DNA of 64,000 nucleotides from assembly GCA_013822345.1 (NCBI GenBank), contig PNKH01000015.1, positions 25,956 to 89,955 on the forward strand, read 5' to 3'. The position numbers were made by a program, and so were the translations under genes. Shown here piece by piece: positions 53,862-62,007 of the stretch (positions are counted from its first letter, which is position 1; every line of letters starts with the position of its first letter). The DNA is from Isosphaera sp. GTDB taxonomy: Bacteria > Planctomycetota > Planctomycetia > Gemmatales > Gemmataceae. The notes under the pieces were generated by a model. The model was not told the origin of the DNA and searched no databases. It saw only the letters and a list, made by a program, of their open reading frames with translations.

Positions 53862-54632
53862 ATGGCGGAACTTCCACAAGAACCGGTGCGGACGGAAACG
53901 ACTGGGCACCCGGGATGGGTCCGAGTCTGCCACTGGCTCGTGGCCCTCAGTTTCCCGGCCCTGGTCGTCAGCGGGTACGTCATCCTGATGTGCCACCCTC
54001 GGCTCTACTGGGGCGAGGTGGGTAACGACCTGACGCCGGCACTTCTCGAACTGCCCATCAGTCCGAACCACCGGCACGGCGGCTGGGAGGCAACCGGGCC
54101 TTTCGCCCGGAACGGCGGGGGCCCCGTCGGCGCGACTCGGACCTTCGTGATCTTCAACCAGAACAGCTGGGCGCGGAGCCTGCACTTCCTGGCGGCGTGG
54201 TTTCTCGTCGTGCCCGGCGCGGTGTACTTACTGGCGGGGGCGTTCACCGGCCATTTCCGCCGCCACCTCCGGCCGGGTGTCGGCGAACTCACCCCGCGAC
54301 GACTCTGGCGGGACGTGGTCGATCACCTGCGGCTGCGGATTCGGCCGGCGCCGGGCCGGGCGCGGTACGGCCTGCTGCAGAAGTGCACCTACTGCGGAGT
54401 TGTCTTCGCCGTGCTGCCGCTGACCGTCCTGACCGGGCTGGCGATGTCCCCCGCGATCACCGCCGGCTACCCGATCCTCGGCCGCCTGTTCGGCGGCTTT
54501 CAGTCCGCCCGCACGGTCCACTTCTTCGCCACCGTCGTCCTCGTACTCTTCCTGCTGGTCCATACGGCGATGGTCGTCAGGTCCGGCTTCTTGCGGCAGA
54601 TGCGTGCCATGACGTTCGGGAGAACTCCATGA
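53862..54632 (+). CDS. Cytochrome b561 / FdnI-like membrane subunit
   Basis: A 256-residue four-helix membrane cytochrome b. Heme-ligand-type histidines occur in VRVCHWLVALSF, RSLHFLAAWFLV, and a C-terminal pair in TVHFFATVVLVLFLLVHTAMV; further helices include LTVLTGLAMSP. It resembles the membrane anchor of formate dehydrogenase or of YedZ-type electron carriers. The next gene, overlapping by ATGA, is a molybdopterin oxidoreductase, so this protein should pass electrons between that enzyme and the quinone pool or respiratory chain. ATG 53862 was chosen by the hydrophobic-domain start; upstream starts would add a Gly/Arg-rich leader without support. Confidence 0.85.
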   Translation: MAELPQEPVRTETTGHPGWVRVCHWLVALSFPALVVSGYVILMCHPRLYWGEVGNDLTPALLELPISPNHRHGGWEATGPFARNGGGPVGATRTFVIFNQNSWARSLHFLAAWFLVVPGAVYLLAGAFTGHFRRHLRPGVGELTPRRLWRDVVDHLRLRIRPAPGRARYGLLQKCTYCGVVFAVLPLTVLTGLAMSPAITAGYPILGRLFGGFQSARTVHFFATVVLVLFLLVHTAMVVRSGFLRQMRAMTFGRTP

Positions 54633-55399
54633 AGGGACGGCGCCTCCTGACCCGCCGCAACCTGCTCCTGACCGGCGCGGCCGCCGCGGGCGGGCTACTC
54701 CTGCCCGGCTGGTGGAGGAGAAACATGCCGCCGACGTACGGCCACATCCTGCGGATGGGTGACAACCTGACCTACGCCGCCCATCGCTTGCTGCTGCCGG
54801 GGCAGTCGATGGCGCGGGAGTACAACCCCGGGGACATCACGGCTTTCCCCGCGATCTTCCTCGACGACCGCTTCTTGACCGATCCCAGCCACCCCATGCG
54901 CAGCGAGGCGTACCGCAGGTCGCACGCGACCGGTTTCGCCGACTGGCGGTTGAAGGTCGAGGGCCTGGTCGCCCGCCCCAAGACGTACTCGCTCGCCGAT
55001 CTCAAGCGGTTCCCTGCGAGAACACAGGTCACGAGGCACACGTGCGAGGAAGGGTGGTCCGCGATCGGCGAATGGACCGGCGTGCAACTGGGTCGGGTGT
55101 TGGAGGTGGACGCGGGCCTGCTCCCGGAAGCCCGCTTCGTGACGTTCCACTGCAACGACAACTACGTCGATAGCATCGACCTGCTCGACGCCCTGCACCC
55201 CCAGACCCTGCTCGCGTACGGCATGAACGGCGGCGACCTGTCGGTGCCCCACGGGGCACCGGTGCGGCTACGGGTGGAGACCCAGATGGGCTACAAGAGC
55301 ATGAAGTACATCGAGCGGGTCGTCGTCACGAGCGAGTTGGACGACGGGGGCAAGGACGGGAACATTCAGAACGGCTGGTCGTGGTATGCGGGAATCTGA
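54629..55399 (+). CDS. Tat-exported sulfite oxidase-like molybdopterin oxidoreductase
   Basis: A 256-residue enzyme of the sulfite oxidase / MsrP (YedY) family. The N-terminus MKGRRLLTRRNLLLTGAAAAG is a twin-arginine signal, so it is folded with its cofactor before export. The molybdenum-ligand cysteine is Cys139 in TRHTCEEGW. Other family blocks: WRLKVEGLVARP, SLADLKRFPA, and APVRLRVETQMGYKSMKYIERV. Coupled by ATGA to the cytochrome b561 subunit, which likely supplies or accepts electrons. Candidate reactions are sulfite oxidation or methionine-sulfoxide reduction in the periplasm; the sequence alone does not settle which. Confidence 0.87.
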   Translation: MKGRRLLTRRNLLLTGAAAAGGLLLPGWWRRNMPPTYGHILRMGDNLTYAAHRLLLPGQSMAREYNPGDITAFPAIFLDDRFLTDPSHPMRSEAYRRSHATGFADWRLKVEGLVARPKTYSLADLKRFPARTQVTRHTCEEGWSAIGEWTGVQLGRVLEVDAGLLPEARFVTFHCNDNYVDSIDLLDALHPQTLLAYGMNGGDLSVPHGAPVRLRVETQMGYKSMKYIERVVVTSELDDGGKDGNIQNGWSWYAGI

Positions 55400-55557
55400 T
55401 CGTCGTCGGGCCTCCACCCCGACGGCCCGGTTCGGGGTTGGGGGCCGCCGAATCGGGCGCTGCACCCGACCGGCGGGGCACGTAGACTTTCTGGGGTTCA
55501 TCGCTCTCCGCGCCCCGCCGGCCGGTGGGCTGGGTCGTTCAGCGGAGGAGGGCTCCC

Positions 55558-56121
55558 ATGCATCCCGTCCGCGTCGGATCGGGTTCGGGGCTTGCGGTCC
55601 TTGTTGCGGCCGCCCTTGCGGTTCCGCCCGCGGGGGAGGCGAGCGGGGCGGAACCGAGGGAACTGAAGATCGTCGCTCAGCGCGCCTTCGTGGATAGCAA
55701 CGACGGCGCCCCGCCCATCTCCTTCACCCGGTCAGCCGACAAGCCGGTCGAGCCGCTGGTCATCAGAAGCGCGGAGGAGTTGGCCGCCGCCTCCCCAAAG
55801 GGGCGGCAGGCCAAGGACCCGGCGGCGGCCGGGAAGGATGCAGACCTGCAGAAGGAGGTCGAAGGGCTGCTGATGAACGCCCTGAAGGTCGAGAAGATCG
55901 ACTGGGAGAAGCAGATGGTCGTGGCTGTGTCCGAAAAGGCGGCCTACCGCGTACCCCCCAGGTGGGAGTTCACGTCTCTCAAGGTGGACGGGGACAAGAT
56001 GGCGGTGGAGGTCGGACGCAAGGGCGGAGAAGGGTACGGGGCGTACGGCACCCCCTGGGCGGTTGCCGTGGTCGAGCGGTTCGACGGTAAGGTGGAGTTC
56101 AGGGGGTTCCCGAAGCGCTAG
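55558..56121 (+). CDS. Exported hypothetical protein
   Basis: A 187-residue protein with a signal peptide (GLAVLVAAALAVPPAGEASG). The mature region has ELKIVAQRAFVDSNDGAPP, FTRSADKPVEPLVIRSAEEL, a helical charged stretch and a strand-rich end (KMAVEVGRKGGEGYGAYGTP, AVAVVERFDGKVEFRG). Unrecognised; a periplasmic or surface protein. ATG 55558 has a good Shine-Dalgarno (GGAGGAG at about 55544-55550). It follows the redox pair by about 160 bases and could be cotranscribed, but no direct link is visible. Confidence 0.72.
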   Translation: MHPVRVGSGSGLAVLVAAALAVPPAGEASGAEPRELKIVAQRAFVDSNDGAPPISFTRSADKPVEPLVIRSAEELAAASPKGRQAKDPAAAGKDADLQKEVEGLLMNALKVEKIDWEKQMVVAVSEKAAYRVPPRWEFTSLKVDGDKMAVEVGRKGGEGYGAYGTPWAVAVVERFDGKVEFRGFPKR

Positions 56122-56239
56122 CGGGGCGGATACTCCCTGGCCTCGGGCTGGTGGGGGCACTGAACCGAGTGCCGCACCTGACCCGGCCCGCAATGTTGCT
56201 TTCCGGGACCTCACCGTCCCCCGACGGGGGCAGTCCGGC

Positions 56240-57013
56240 TCACCGCGGCGGGCCGTGCCGGTCGGCCTTCTCCACCGCCGCCCAGAACTCGGCCCCGGCC
56301 GCCCGGGTGAACCCGGCCAACAGCTCCCGCATCCGCTCCGCCTTCTGCCGCACGTACGGGTCCGCCGCCGCCCGGGCGGCCACCGCCCCCGGCTCCACCA
56401 CCAGGTGCGCGAACACCTCCGCCTTGTCCTCCTCCACCCCGGCCGCCGCGTACCGGTTCAGGAACCCCGGCACGTCCTTCCCGGTCGTCGTCACCGTCGG
56501 GTCGTCCTGCAGCTTCGCCCCGCCCGGGCCGTACTTGAACCCCGGCCGGTTCAGCCCCGCCCACCGCTCGTCCGCGTACAGGCGGCCGTCGTCCCGCAGG
56601 TCGACGAAGTGGAAGAACTCGTGGTGGATCACCTTCCGCACGTACCGGTCGTCGTGCCGCCCGCGGGCCGCGTCCAGGTACAGGGTGTCGTGCTCGAAGT
56701 CCGGGACCCCGGTCCGCGGCTGGCCGGCGAACGACAGCCCCTTGCACACCACCACCCGCCGCACCCCGGCCTTCTTCACCAGGCCGGGCGGGTACAGCGT
56801 GCACTCCTGCGCGAACACCGCGGCGTAGGTGGCGGCGTCGGCCGGGTCCGCCTCGGCCCCGTCGATCGCCCCGTGGGCCGTCCTCACCGGGAACGTCGGG
56901 GCCCGGGTGACGACCTCCAGCGAGTACGTCTTGGCGACGGCCGCGAGGTCCGGGTCGGCGGCCGCGGCCGGGCCGGCGAGGAGGAGCAGGGCGAGGGCGG
57001 CGCGGCGGGGCAT
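56240..57013 (-). CDS. Putative exported zinc metallopeptidase
   Basis: A 257-residue protein with signal peptide MPRRAALALLLLAGPAAAA. The zinc-binding HExxH is found in KVIHHEFFHFVDLRDDG about residue 130, with a candidate third ligand in AGVEEDKAEVFAHLVVEP some 65 residues on. This layout matches small secreted 'putative zinc-binding metallopeptidase' families (PF15890-like). The surrounding VVVCKGLSFAGQ and FEHDTLYLDA are strands of the fold. Substrate unknown. ATG 57013 follows a G-rich spacer. The upstream gap to 57308 is filled by a palindromic repeat. Confidence 0.8.
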   Translation of the reverse strand: MPRRAALALLLLAGPAAAADPDLAAVAKTYSLEVVTRAPTFPVRTAHGAIDGAEADPADAATYAAVFAQECTLYPPGLVKKAGVRRVVVCKGLSFAGQPRTGVPDFEHDTLYLDAARGRHDDRYVRKVIHHEFFHFVDLRDDGRLYADERWAGLNRPGFKYGPGGAKLQDDPTVTTTGKDVPGFLNRYAAAGVEEDKAEVFAHLVVEPGAVAARAAADPYVRQKAERMRELLAGFTRAAGAEFWAAVEKADRHGPPR

Positions 57014-57094
57014 GGGTGGCCCGGGTCGTGGGGTGGGCCTCCGTGCCGGGCGAACCGCGCCCGTCAGGGGGCGGGGTCGATGGTCGTCCGGGTA

Positions 57095-57241
57095 CGCTCG
57101 CCAGGGGTTGCGCTGCGCTCCACCCCCGGCTACACGCGGTCGTCCCTCCGGGACTCCAGACATGCAGCCGCGGAGCGGCGGCCGAGTGTAGCCGGGGGTG
57201 GAGCGACGGCCCGTTCCGGGCCGGAGCGCAACCCCTGGCGG
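57095..57241. repeat. Nested, interrupted palindrome (planctomycete intergenic type)
   Basis: Two pairs of arms: CGCCAGGGGTTGCGC (left) with GCGCAACCCCTGGCG (right), and inside them CTCCACCCCCGGCTACAC (left) with GTGTAGCCGGGGGTGGAG (right). Outer sequence (57061-57094 and 57242-57290) is partly complementary. It fills most of the gap between the protease-like and epimerase genes. Confidence 0.8.
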
Positions 57242-57308
57242 GCGTCCGACGGACGGGCCGGGGCGCGACCCCATCCCCGCTCGCTGGCGGTCGCGGCTCG
57301 TCGGGGGC

Positions 57309-58697
57309 TCACCGCCCGAGGACGAACCGCAGGGCGGGTTCCAGTTCACCGTGGTCGAACGCGAACCCGCCGCCGAGGAGTTTCCTCGGCACCGCCCGCA
57401 TGCTCGCCAGCAGGGCGGCGTCGGCCAGCTCCCCGAACATCACCCGCAGCGCGACCCGCGGCAGCCACAGGAACGCCGGCCGCCGCAGCACCCGCCCGAG
57501 CGCCTTCGTGAACTCCCGGTTCGTCACCGGGTTCGGGGCGCAGACGTTCACCGGGCCGGCCAGGCCGTCGGCCATGAGCGCGTGGTGGGCCGCCCCGACC
57601 ACGTCCCCGATCGTCACCCACGGGACCCACTGCCTCCCCGACCCGAGGACCGCCCCGGCACCCGCCCGGAACGCCGGCAACTGCTTCCCGAGCGCCCCGC
57701 CGCGCGGGGTGAGCACCACCCCGATCCGCAGGTTCACGGTCCGCACCCCGGCGTCCCGGGCCGGGCCGGTCGCGTCCTCCCACGCCCGCCCGACCTCCGG
57801 GAAGAAGCCGGTCCCCGGCGGCGCGTCCTCGGCCAGCACCTCGTCCCCGCGGTCGCCGTAGAACCCGACCGCCGACGCCGACACGAACGCCCGCACCCGC
57901 GCCGCGGCCGCCGCCGCGGCCAGGTGGCGCGTCGGGACGGTCCGGCTCTCCAGGATCTTCCGCTTCTTGGCGGCGGACCACCGCCCCGCGGCCACGTTGT
58001 CCCCGGCGAGGTGGACGACCGCGTCCACCCCGTCGAGGGTGCCCGGCGGGAGCGGCGATGTCGGGTCCCACGTCACCCACCGGGTGCCGTCGTCGAACGG
58101 CGGCCGGCCCGCCCCCGTCACCAACCTTACCACGCGGTGCCCGCCGGTTAAGAGGAACGGCACCAGTTCCGACCCGACCAACCCGCGCGACCCGGTGACG
58201 GCGACGGTCATGCGGGGCGTGTCGCGGAAGCCGGCGTGCCGGCGGAGGTCGCTGGCGGTCAGGGCGTGGCGGTAGGTGAACATCGCGGCGAGCCGCCGCC
58301 GGACCGTCCCCGAGCCGAACAGCCGGCCGACCGCCCCGAGCGGCAGCCGGTACGCGATGTGGTCTTCGAGGAACGACCGGTCCGGGCCGTCCGGGATGAA
58401 GCGGTGGGTGTGGTGCCAGGCGGCGAACGGACCCTTCAGTTGGCGGTCCTCGAACTGCCGGCCGGGCCGGAACCCGAACGCCTCGGCGACCCACGTCCCC
58501 TTGAACGGCCCGAGCACCGTGGTGCGGAGGGTGAGGGTGTACTTCTCGTCGCCGAACCGGCCGCGGGCGTCGGTCACCTCGGCCGCCTCCCACGGCGGCT
58601 GGAGCCGGCGGAACGCCCCCGGGCGGGCGTGCCAGGCGTACAATTCGTCCGCCGGCGCCGGCATCGCGGACCGCAGGGTGAAGGTGGCGTCGGGCAT
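57309..58697 (-). CDS. SRPBCC domain fused to a TIGR01777-type epimerase
   Basis: A 462-residue protein with two parts. Residues 1-155 form an SRPBCC/START-type lipid- or ligand-binding domain (LYAWHARPGAFRRLQPPWE and FEDRQLKGPFAAWHHTHRF are its signature). From residue 162 comes an extended SDR epimerase of the TIGR01777 (YfcH) family: NAD-binding VTGSRGLVGSEL, VVHLAGDNV, SAVGFYGDRGDEVL, RIGVVLTPRGGALGKQL, WVTIGDVVGA, and NREFTKALGRVLRRP. Such fusions are known; the substrate and product are not. It is divergent from hutH with a palindrome in between, not obviously part of histidine breakdown. Confidence 0.9.
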   Translation of the reverse strand: MPDATFTLRSAMPAPADELYAWHARPGAFRRLQPPWEAAEVTDARGRFGDEKYTLTLRTTVLGPFKGTWVAEAFGFRPGRQFEDRQLKGPFAAWHHTHRFIPDGPDRSFLEDHIAYRLPLGAVGRLFGSGTVRRRLAAMFTYRHALTASDLRRHAGFRDTPRMTVAVTGSRGLVGSELVPFLLTGGHRVVRLVTGAGRPPFDDGTRWVTWDPTSPLPPGTLDGVDAVVHLAGDNVAAGRWSAAKKRKILESRTVPTRHLAAAAAAARVRAFVSASAVGFYGDRGDEVLAEDAPPGTGFFPEVGRAWEDATGPARDAGVRTVNLRIGVVLTPRGGALGKQLPAFRAGAGAVLGSGRQWVPWVTIGDVVGAAHHALMADGLAGPVNVCAPNPVTNREFTKALGRVLRRPAFLWLPRVALRVMFGELADAALLASMRAVPRKLLGGGFAFDHGELEPALRFVLGR

Positions 58698-58718
58698 GGT
58701 AACCCCAGTGTAGGTGTC

Positions 58719-58780
58719 GGCGAACCGCGACCGTCAGGGAGCGGGTGACATCACCCGCTCCCTGACGGTCGCGGTTCGCC
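58719..58780. repeat. Family-A palindrome between divergent genes
   Basis: Perfect 29-bp inverted repeat (arms 58719-58747 and 58752-58780) with a very small loop. It separates the starts of the epimerase and hutH genes, so here it cannot be a shared transcription stop. Confidence 0.9.
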
Positions 58781-58798
58781 CGGTCGGAGCGAACCGCC

Positions 58799-60286
58799 AT
58801 GCCGCCACCCCGCATCACCGTCCGCGACCTGCACGCCGACCTGGCCGCCAGCGCCGCCCGCCTCCGCGCCGACGCCCCGGCGGTCGCGGCGAGCCGGGCC
58901 CGGGTCGAGGCGGCGGTCGCCGGCGGCCGGGCCCTGTACGGCGTCAACACCGGGTTCGGGGCGCTCGCCCACAAGCGCGTTCCGGACGATCAACTCCACC
59001 TCCTCCAGCGGAACCTCTTGCTCAGCCACGCGGTCGGGGTCGGCGAGCCGGTGCCGGTCGACATCACCCGGGTCATGCTCCGGCTCAAGCTCCACGCCCT
59101 CGGCCTCGGGTACTCAGGGGTGTCGCTCCCGACGTTCCGCCGGCTGCTCGACTTCGACCGGTTGAACCTCACCCCGGTGGTGCCGAGCCGCGGGAGCGTC
59201 GGGGCCAGCGGCGACCTCGCCCCGCTCGCCCACCTGTGCCTGCCGCTGATCGGGTACGGCGAGTTCTGGGCCGACGGCGGCCCGGTCCCGGCCGCCGACG
59301 CGCTGCGGACCCACGGCCTGGGTCCGATCGAGCTGGCGGCGAAGGACGGCCTAGCGCTCATCAACGGCACCCAGCTCATGTCCGCGTACGGGGCGTTCGT
59401 GCTGGAGAAGTGCGTCCGCCTCGCCGACCTGTTCGACCTGGCGGCCGCGATGTCGCTGGAGGCGCTGCAGGGGAGCATCCGGCCGTTCGACCCGCGGTTG
59501 CACGCCGTCCGCCCGCACCCGGGGCACGGGGTCGTCGCCGCCAACGTGCGGCGGCTGCTCGCGGATAGCGAGATCCTGGAGTCGCACCGGGACTGCGGGA
59601 AGGTGCAGGACCCGTACTGCCTGCGGTGCGTCCCGCAGGTCCACGGGGCGGGCCGGGACGCCCTGGCCTACGCGGCCGGCGTCGTCGAGACCGAGCTGAA
59701 CGCGGTCACTGACAACCCGCTCGTGTTCGACGACGGGGACATCGTCAGCGGCGGGAACTTCCACGGCCAGCCGCTGGCCCTGGCGCTCGACTTCGCGGCG
59801 ATCGCCCTGGCCGAGTACGCCAGCATCTCGGAGCGGCGGGTGTACCTCCTGCTGGAAGGGCACGACGGGCTGCCGAAGCTCCTGATGCGCGAGACCGGGC
59901 TGAACTCCGGGTTCATGATCCCGCAGTACACGGCAGCGGCGCTGGTGAGCGAGAACAAGGTGCTGTGCCACCCGGCGAGCGTCGACTCGATCCCGACGAG
60001 CCTGGGGCAGGAGGACCACGTCAGCATGGGGAGCGTGTCGGCGGTGAAGCTGCTGCGGGTGTTCGAGAACGTCGAGACGGTGCTGGCGATCGAGGTGCTG
60101 ACCGCGTCCCAGGCGCTCGACTACCGACTGCCGCTGCGGCCCGGGCGGGGCGTCGAGGCGGCGCACCGCCTGGTCCGGGAGCGGCTGCCGCACCGCGAGG
60201 CGGACTACCTGTTCCGCGACGACCTCCAGCGGGTGTTCGAGCTGGTCCGCGGGCGGGAGCTGCTCGACGCGGCCGGGCTGGGGTAG
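58799..60286 (+). CDS. hutH: Histidine ammonia-lyase
   Basis: First step of histidine degradation: eliminates ammonia from L-histidine to give urocanate. The 495-residue protein carries the MIO-forming triad Ala136-Ser137-Gly138 in GASGDLAPLAH, the N-terminal tyrosine of YGVNTGFG, NGTQLMSAY, and the TDNPLVFDDG and GNFHGQP segments, all diagnostic. Its length is usual. It is 51 kb away from hutI-hutG-hutU and on the opposite strand, so the pathway is split here. ATG 58799 begins 19 bases after a palindrome; no Shine-Dalgarno is clear. Confidence 0.96.
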   Translation: MPPPRITVRDLHADLAASAARLRADAPAVAASRARVEAAVAGGRALYGVNTGFGALAHKRVPDDQLHLLQRNLLLSHAVGVGEPVPVDITRVMLRLKLHALGLGYSGVSLPTFRRLLDFDRLNLTPVVPSRGSVGASGDLAPLAHLCLPLIGYGEFWADGGPVPAADALRTHGLGPIELAAKDGLALINGTQLMSAYGAFVLEKCVRLADLFDLAAAMSLEALQGSIRPFDPRLHAVRPHPGHGVVAANVRRLLADSEILESHRDCGKVQDPYCLRCVPQVHGAGRDALAYAAGVVETELNAVTDNPLVFDDGDIVSGGNFHGQPLALALDFAAIALAEYASISERRVYLLLEGHDGLPKLLMRETGLNSGFMIPQYTAAALVSENKVLCHPASVDSIPTSLGQEDHVSMGSVSAVKLLRVFENVETVLAIEVLTASQALDYRLPLRPGRGVEAAHRLVRERLPHREADYLFRDDLQRVFELVRGRELLDAAGLG

Positions 60287-60385
60287 GCGCCGCCCCGGGC
60301 CGCCACTTCCCGACGCCCCCCCCGGCGGGTACGCTGTCTCCTCTCCCGCTTCCGGCGGCTGACGCCGCCTCGCCGAGGACGCCGG

Positions 60386-61918
60386 ATGTTCCCCACGTCG
60401 ACCAAGGTCGAGGCGCTGCGCGCCGGGGTCGGCGGCGACCTCCTCCTGTTCCTGCCGGAGCTGGTCGTCTGCGCCGGCGTCGTCGCCCTGCTGCTGGCCC
60501 GGCTCCTCCCGCTGTTCGACCGCGCCCACTTCGGCGGGTTCGCCGCCGCCGTCCTCGCCGCCGCCCTGTTCGCCGCCGGGCACCAGGTGTCCGTGGCGGA
60601 GTGGTCCGGGCCGTTCTTCGGCGGGATGCTCTCCTCCGACCCGTTCGCCGGGCTGGCCCGCTGCCTCGTCCTCGCCGCGGCGGTGCTGACCGCCCTGCTC
60701 ACCCTCCTCACCCGCGTCCCGGACCGGGCCGACTCGGCCGACTTCCACGTCCTGCTGCTCGGCGGCACCCTCGGGATGCTGCTGATGGCGTCCGCGAACC
60801 ACCTGCTGATGGTGTTCGTCGCGGTCGAGATGGCGAGCCTCCCGGGGTACGCCCTGGCCGGGTTCCTCAAGGGGCGGAAGACCGGCAGCGAGGCGGCCCT
60901 GAAGTACGTCGTGTACGGGGCCGCGGCGAGCGGCGTCATGCTGTACGGCATCACCCTGCTGGCCGGGGTGTTCGGCAGCGGGTTCCTGCCGGACGTGGCC
61001 GCCGGGGTCGCCCGCCGCGGGTTCGACCTGCCAGTCCTGGCCGGGCTCGCCCTGGTGCTGTTCGGGCTCGGGTTCAAGCTCGCCGCGGTGCCGGTCCACT
61101 TCTGGTGCCCGGACGTGTTCGAGGGGGCGGCGGCCGAGGTCGGCGGGTTCCTGTCGGTGGCGTCGAAGGCGGCGGCCGTCGCCCTGACGGTGCGGGTGCT
61201 GGCGACCCTGCACGCGTCGGCCGGCGGGTGGGCGGTGCCGGGGTCGGTCGGGCTGGCGGTCGGGGTGGCCGGGGCGGTGACCGCGACGGTCGGGAACCTG
61301 GCCGCGTTCGGGCAGACGAACCTGAAGCGGCTGCTGGCGTACTCCACCATCGCCCACGCCGGGTACATGCTGCTGGCCGTCGGGGTGGTGACGGCCGCCG
61401 GCCGGGCCGGGGTGCTGTACTACCTCGCGGCGTACCTCCTGATGAACCTGGGGGCGTTCGCGGTGGTCGCCCTGGTGCGGAACGCGACCGGGGCGGAAGA
61501 CCTGGCCGCGTTCCGCGGGCTGGTGCGGCGGGCGCCGGTCCTGGCGGTGACCATGACGGTGTTCCTCCTGTCGCTGTTGGGGCTGCCGCCGCTGGCCGGG
61601 TTCGCCGGGAAGTTCCAGGTGTTCGAGGCGGTGTACGAGGCGGCCCGCGCGGCGACCGCGGCCGGACAGGGGCCGCTCGGGACGGCGTTCTTCGCCCTGC
61701 TCGGGGTCGGGGCGGTGAACACCGCCCTGAGCGCGTACTACTACCTCAAGGTGGTCCGGGTGATGGTGCTCGACGACCCGGCCGACCCGGCCCCGGTCCG
61801 CACCCCGCCGGCGGCGGTGGCGTACCTCGCGATCCTGGCCGCGGCGCTGTTCGCGCTCGGGGTGGCGTGGGACCCGCTGGCCCGCGCCGCCGCGACCGCG
61901 GCCGGGGCGTTCCGGTGA
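60386..61918 (+). CDS. nuoN: NADH-quinone oxidoreductase subunit N
   Basis: Proton-translocating membrane subunit of respiratory complex I, 510 residues with about 13-14 transmembrane helices. Family blocks: LLLFLPELVVCAGVVALL, FVAVEMASLPGYALAGFLKG with the conserved glutamate, ALKYVVYGAAASGVMLYG, FKLAAVPVHFWCPDVFEG, QTNLKRLLAYSTIAHAGYMLLA, LLGLPPLAGFAGKF and SAYYYLKVVRVM. It starts 99 bases after hutH and no other nuo gene is next to it within the window, so it appears separated from the usual nuoL-nuoM-nuoN end of the operon. Could also be a paralogous copy used with a different antiporter-like complex. Confidence 0.93.
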   Translation: MFPTSTKVEALRAGVGGDLLLFLPELVVCAGVVALLLARLLPLFDRAHFGGFAAAVLAAALFAAGHQVSVAEWSGPFFGGMLSSDPFAGLARCLVLAAAVLTALLTLLTRVPDRADSADFHVLLLGGTLGMLLMASANHLLMVFVAVEMASLPGYALAGFLKGRKTGSEAALKYVVYGAAASGVMLYGITLLAGVFGSGFLPDVAAGVARRGFDLPVLAGLALVLFGLGFKLAAVPVHFWCPDVFEGAAAEVGGFLSVASKAAAVALTVRVLATLHASAGGWAVPGSVGLAVGVAGAVTATVGNLAAFGQTNLKRLLAYSTIAHAGYMLLAVGVVTAAGRAGVLYYLAAYLLMNLGAFAVVALVRNATGAEDLAAFRGLVRRAPVLAVTMTVFLLSLLGLPPLAGFAGKFQVFEAVYEAARAATAAGQGPLGTAFFALLGVGAVNTALSAYYYLKVVRVMVLDDPADPAPVRTPPAAVAYLAILAAALFALGVAWDPLARAAATAAGAFR

Positions 61919-61932
61919 CGTGCCCCCTTCGG

Positions 61933-61994
61933 GTCGGGTCCGCCGCTTGCGGCGTTGCGCCCGCGCCCGCAACGCCGCAAGCGGCGGACCCGAC
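61933..61994. repeat. Perfect 27-bp palindrome upstream of tatD
   Basis: Arms 61933-61959 and 61968-61994 with an eight-base loop; sits between nuoN and tatD, which are co-oriented. No T-tract follows. Confidence 0.88.
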
Positions 61995-62007
61995 ACCGCT
62001 CGAAACA

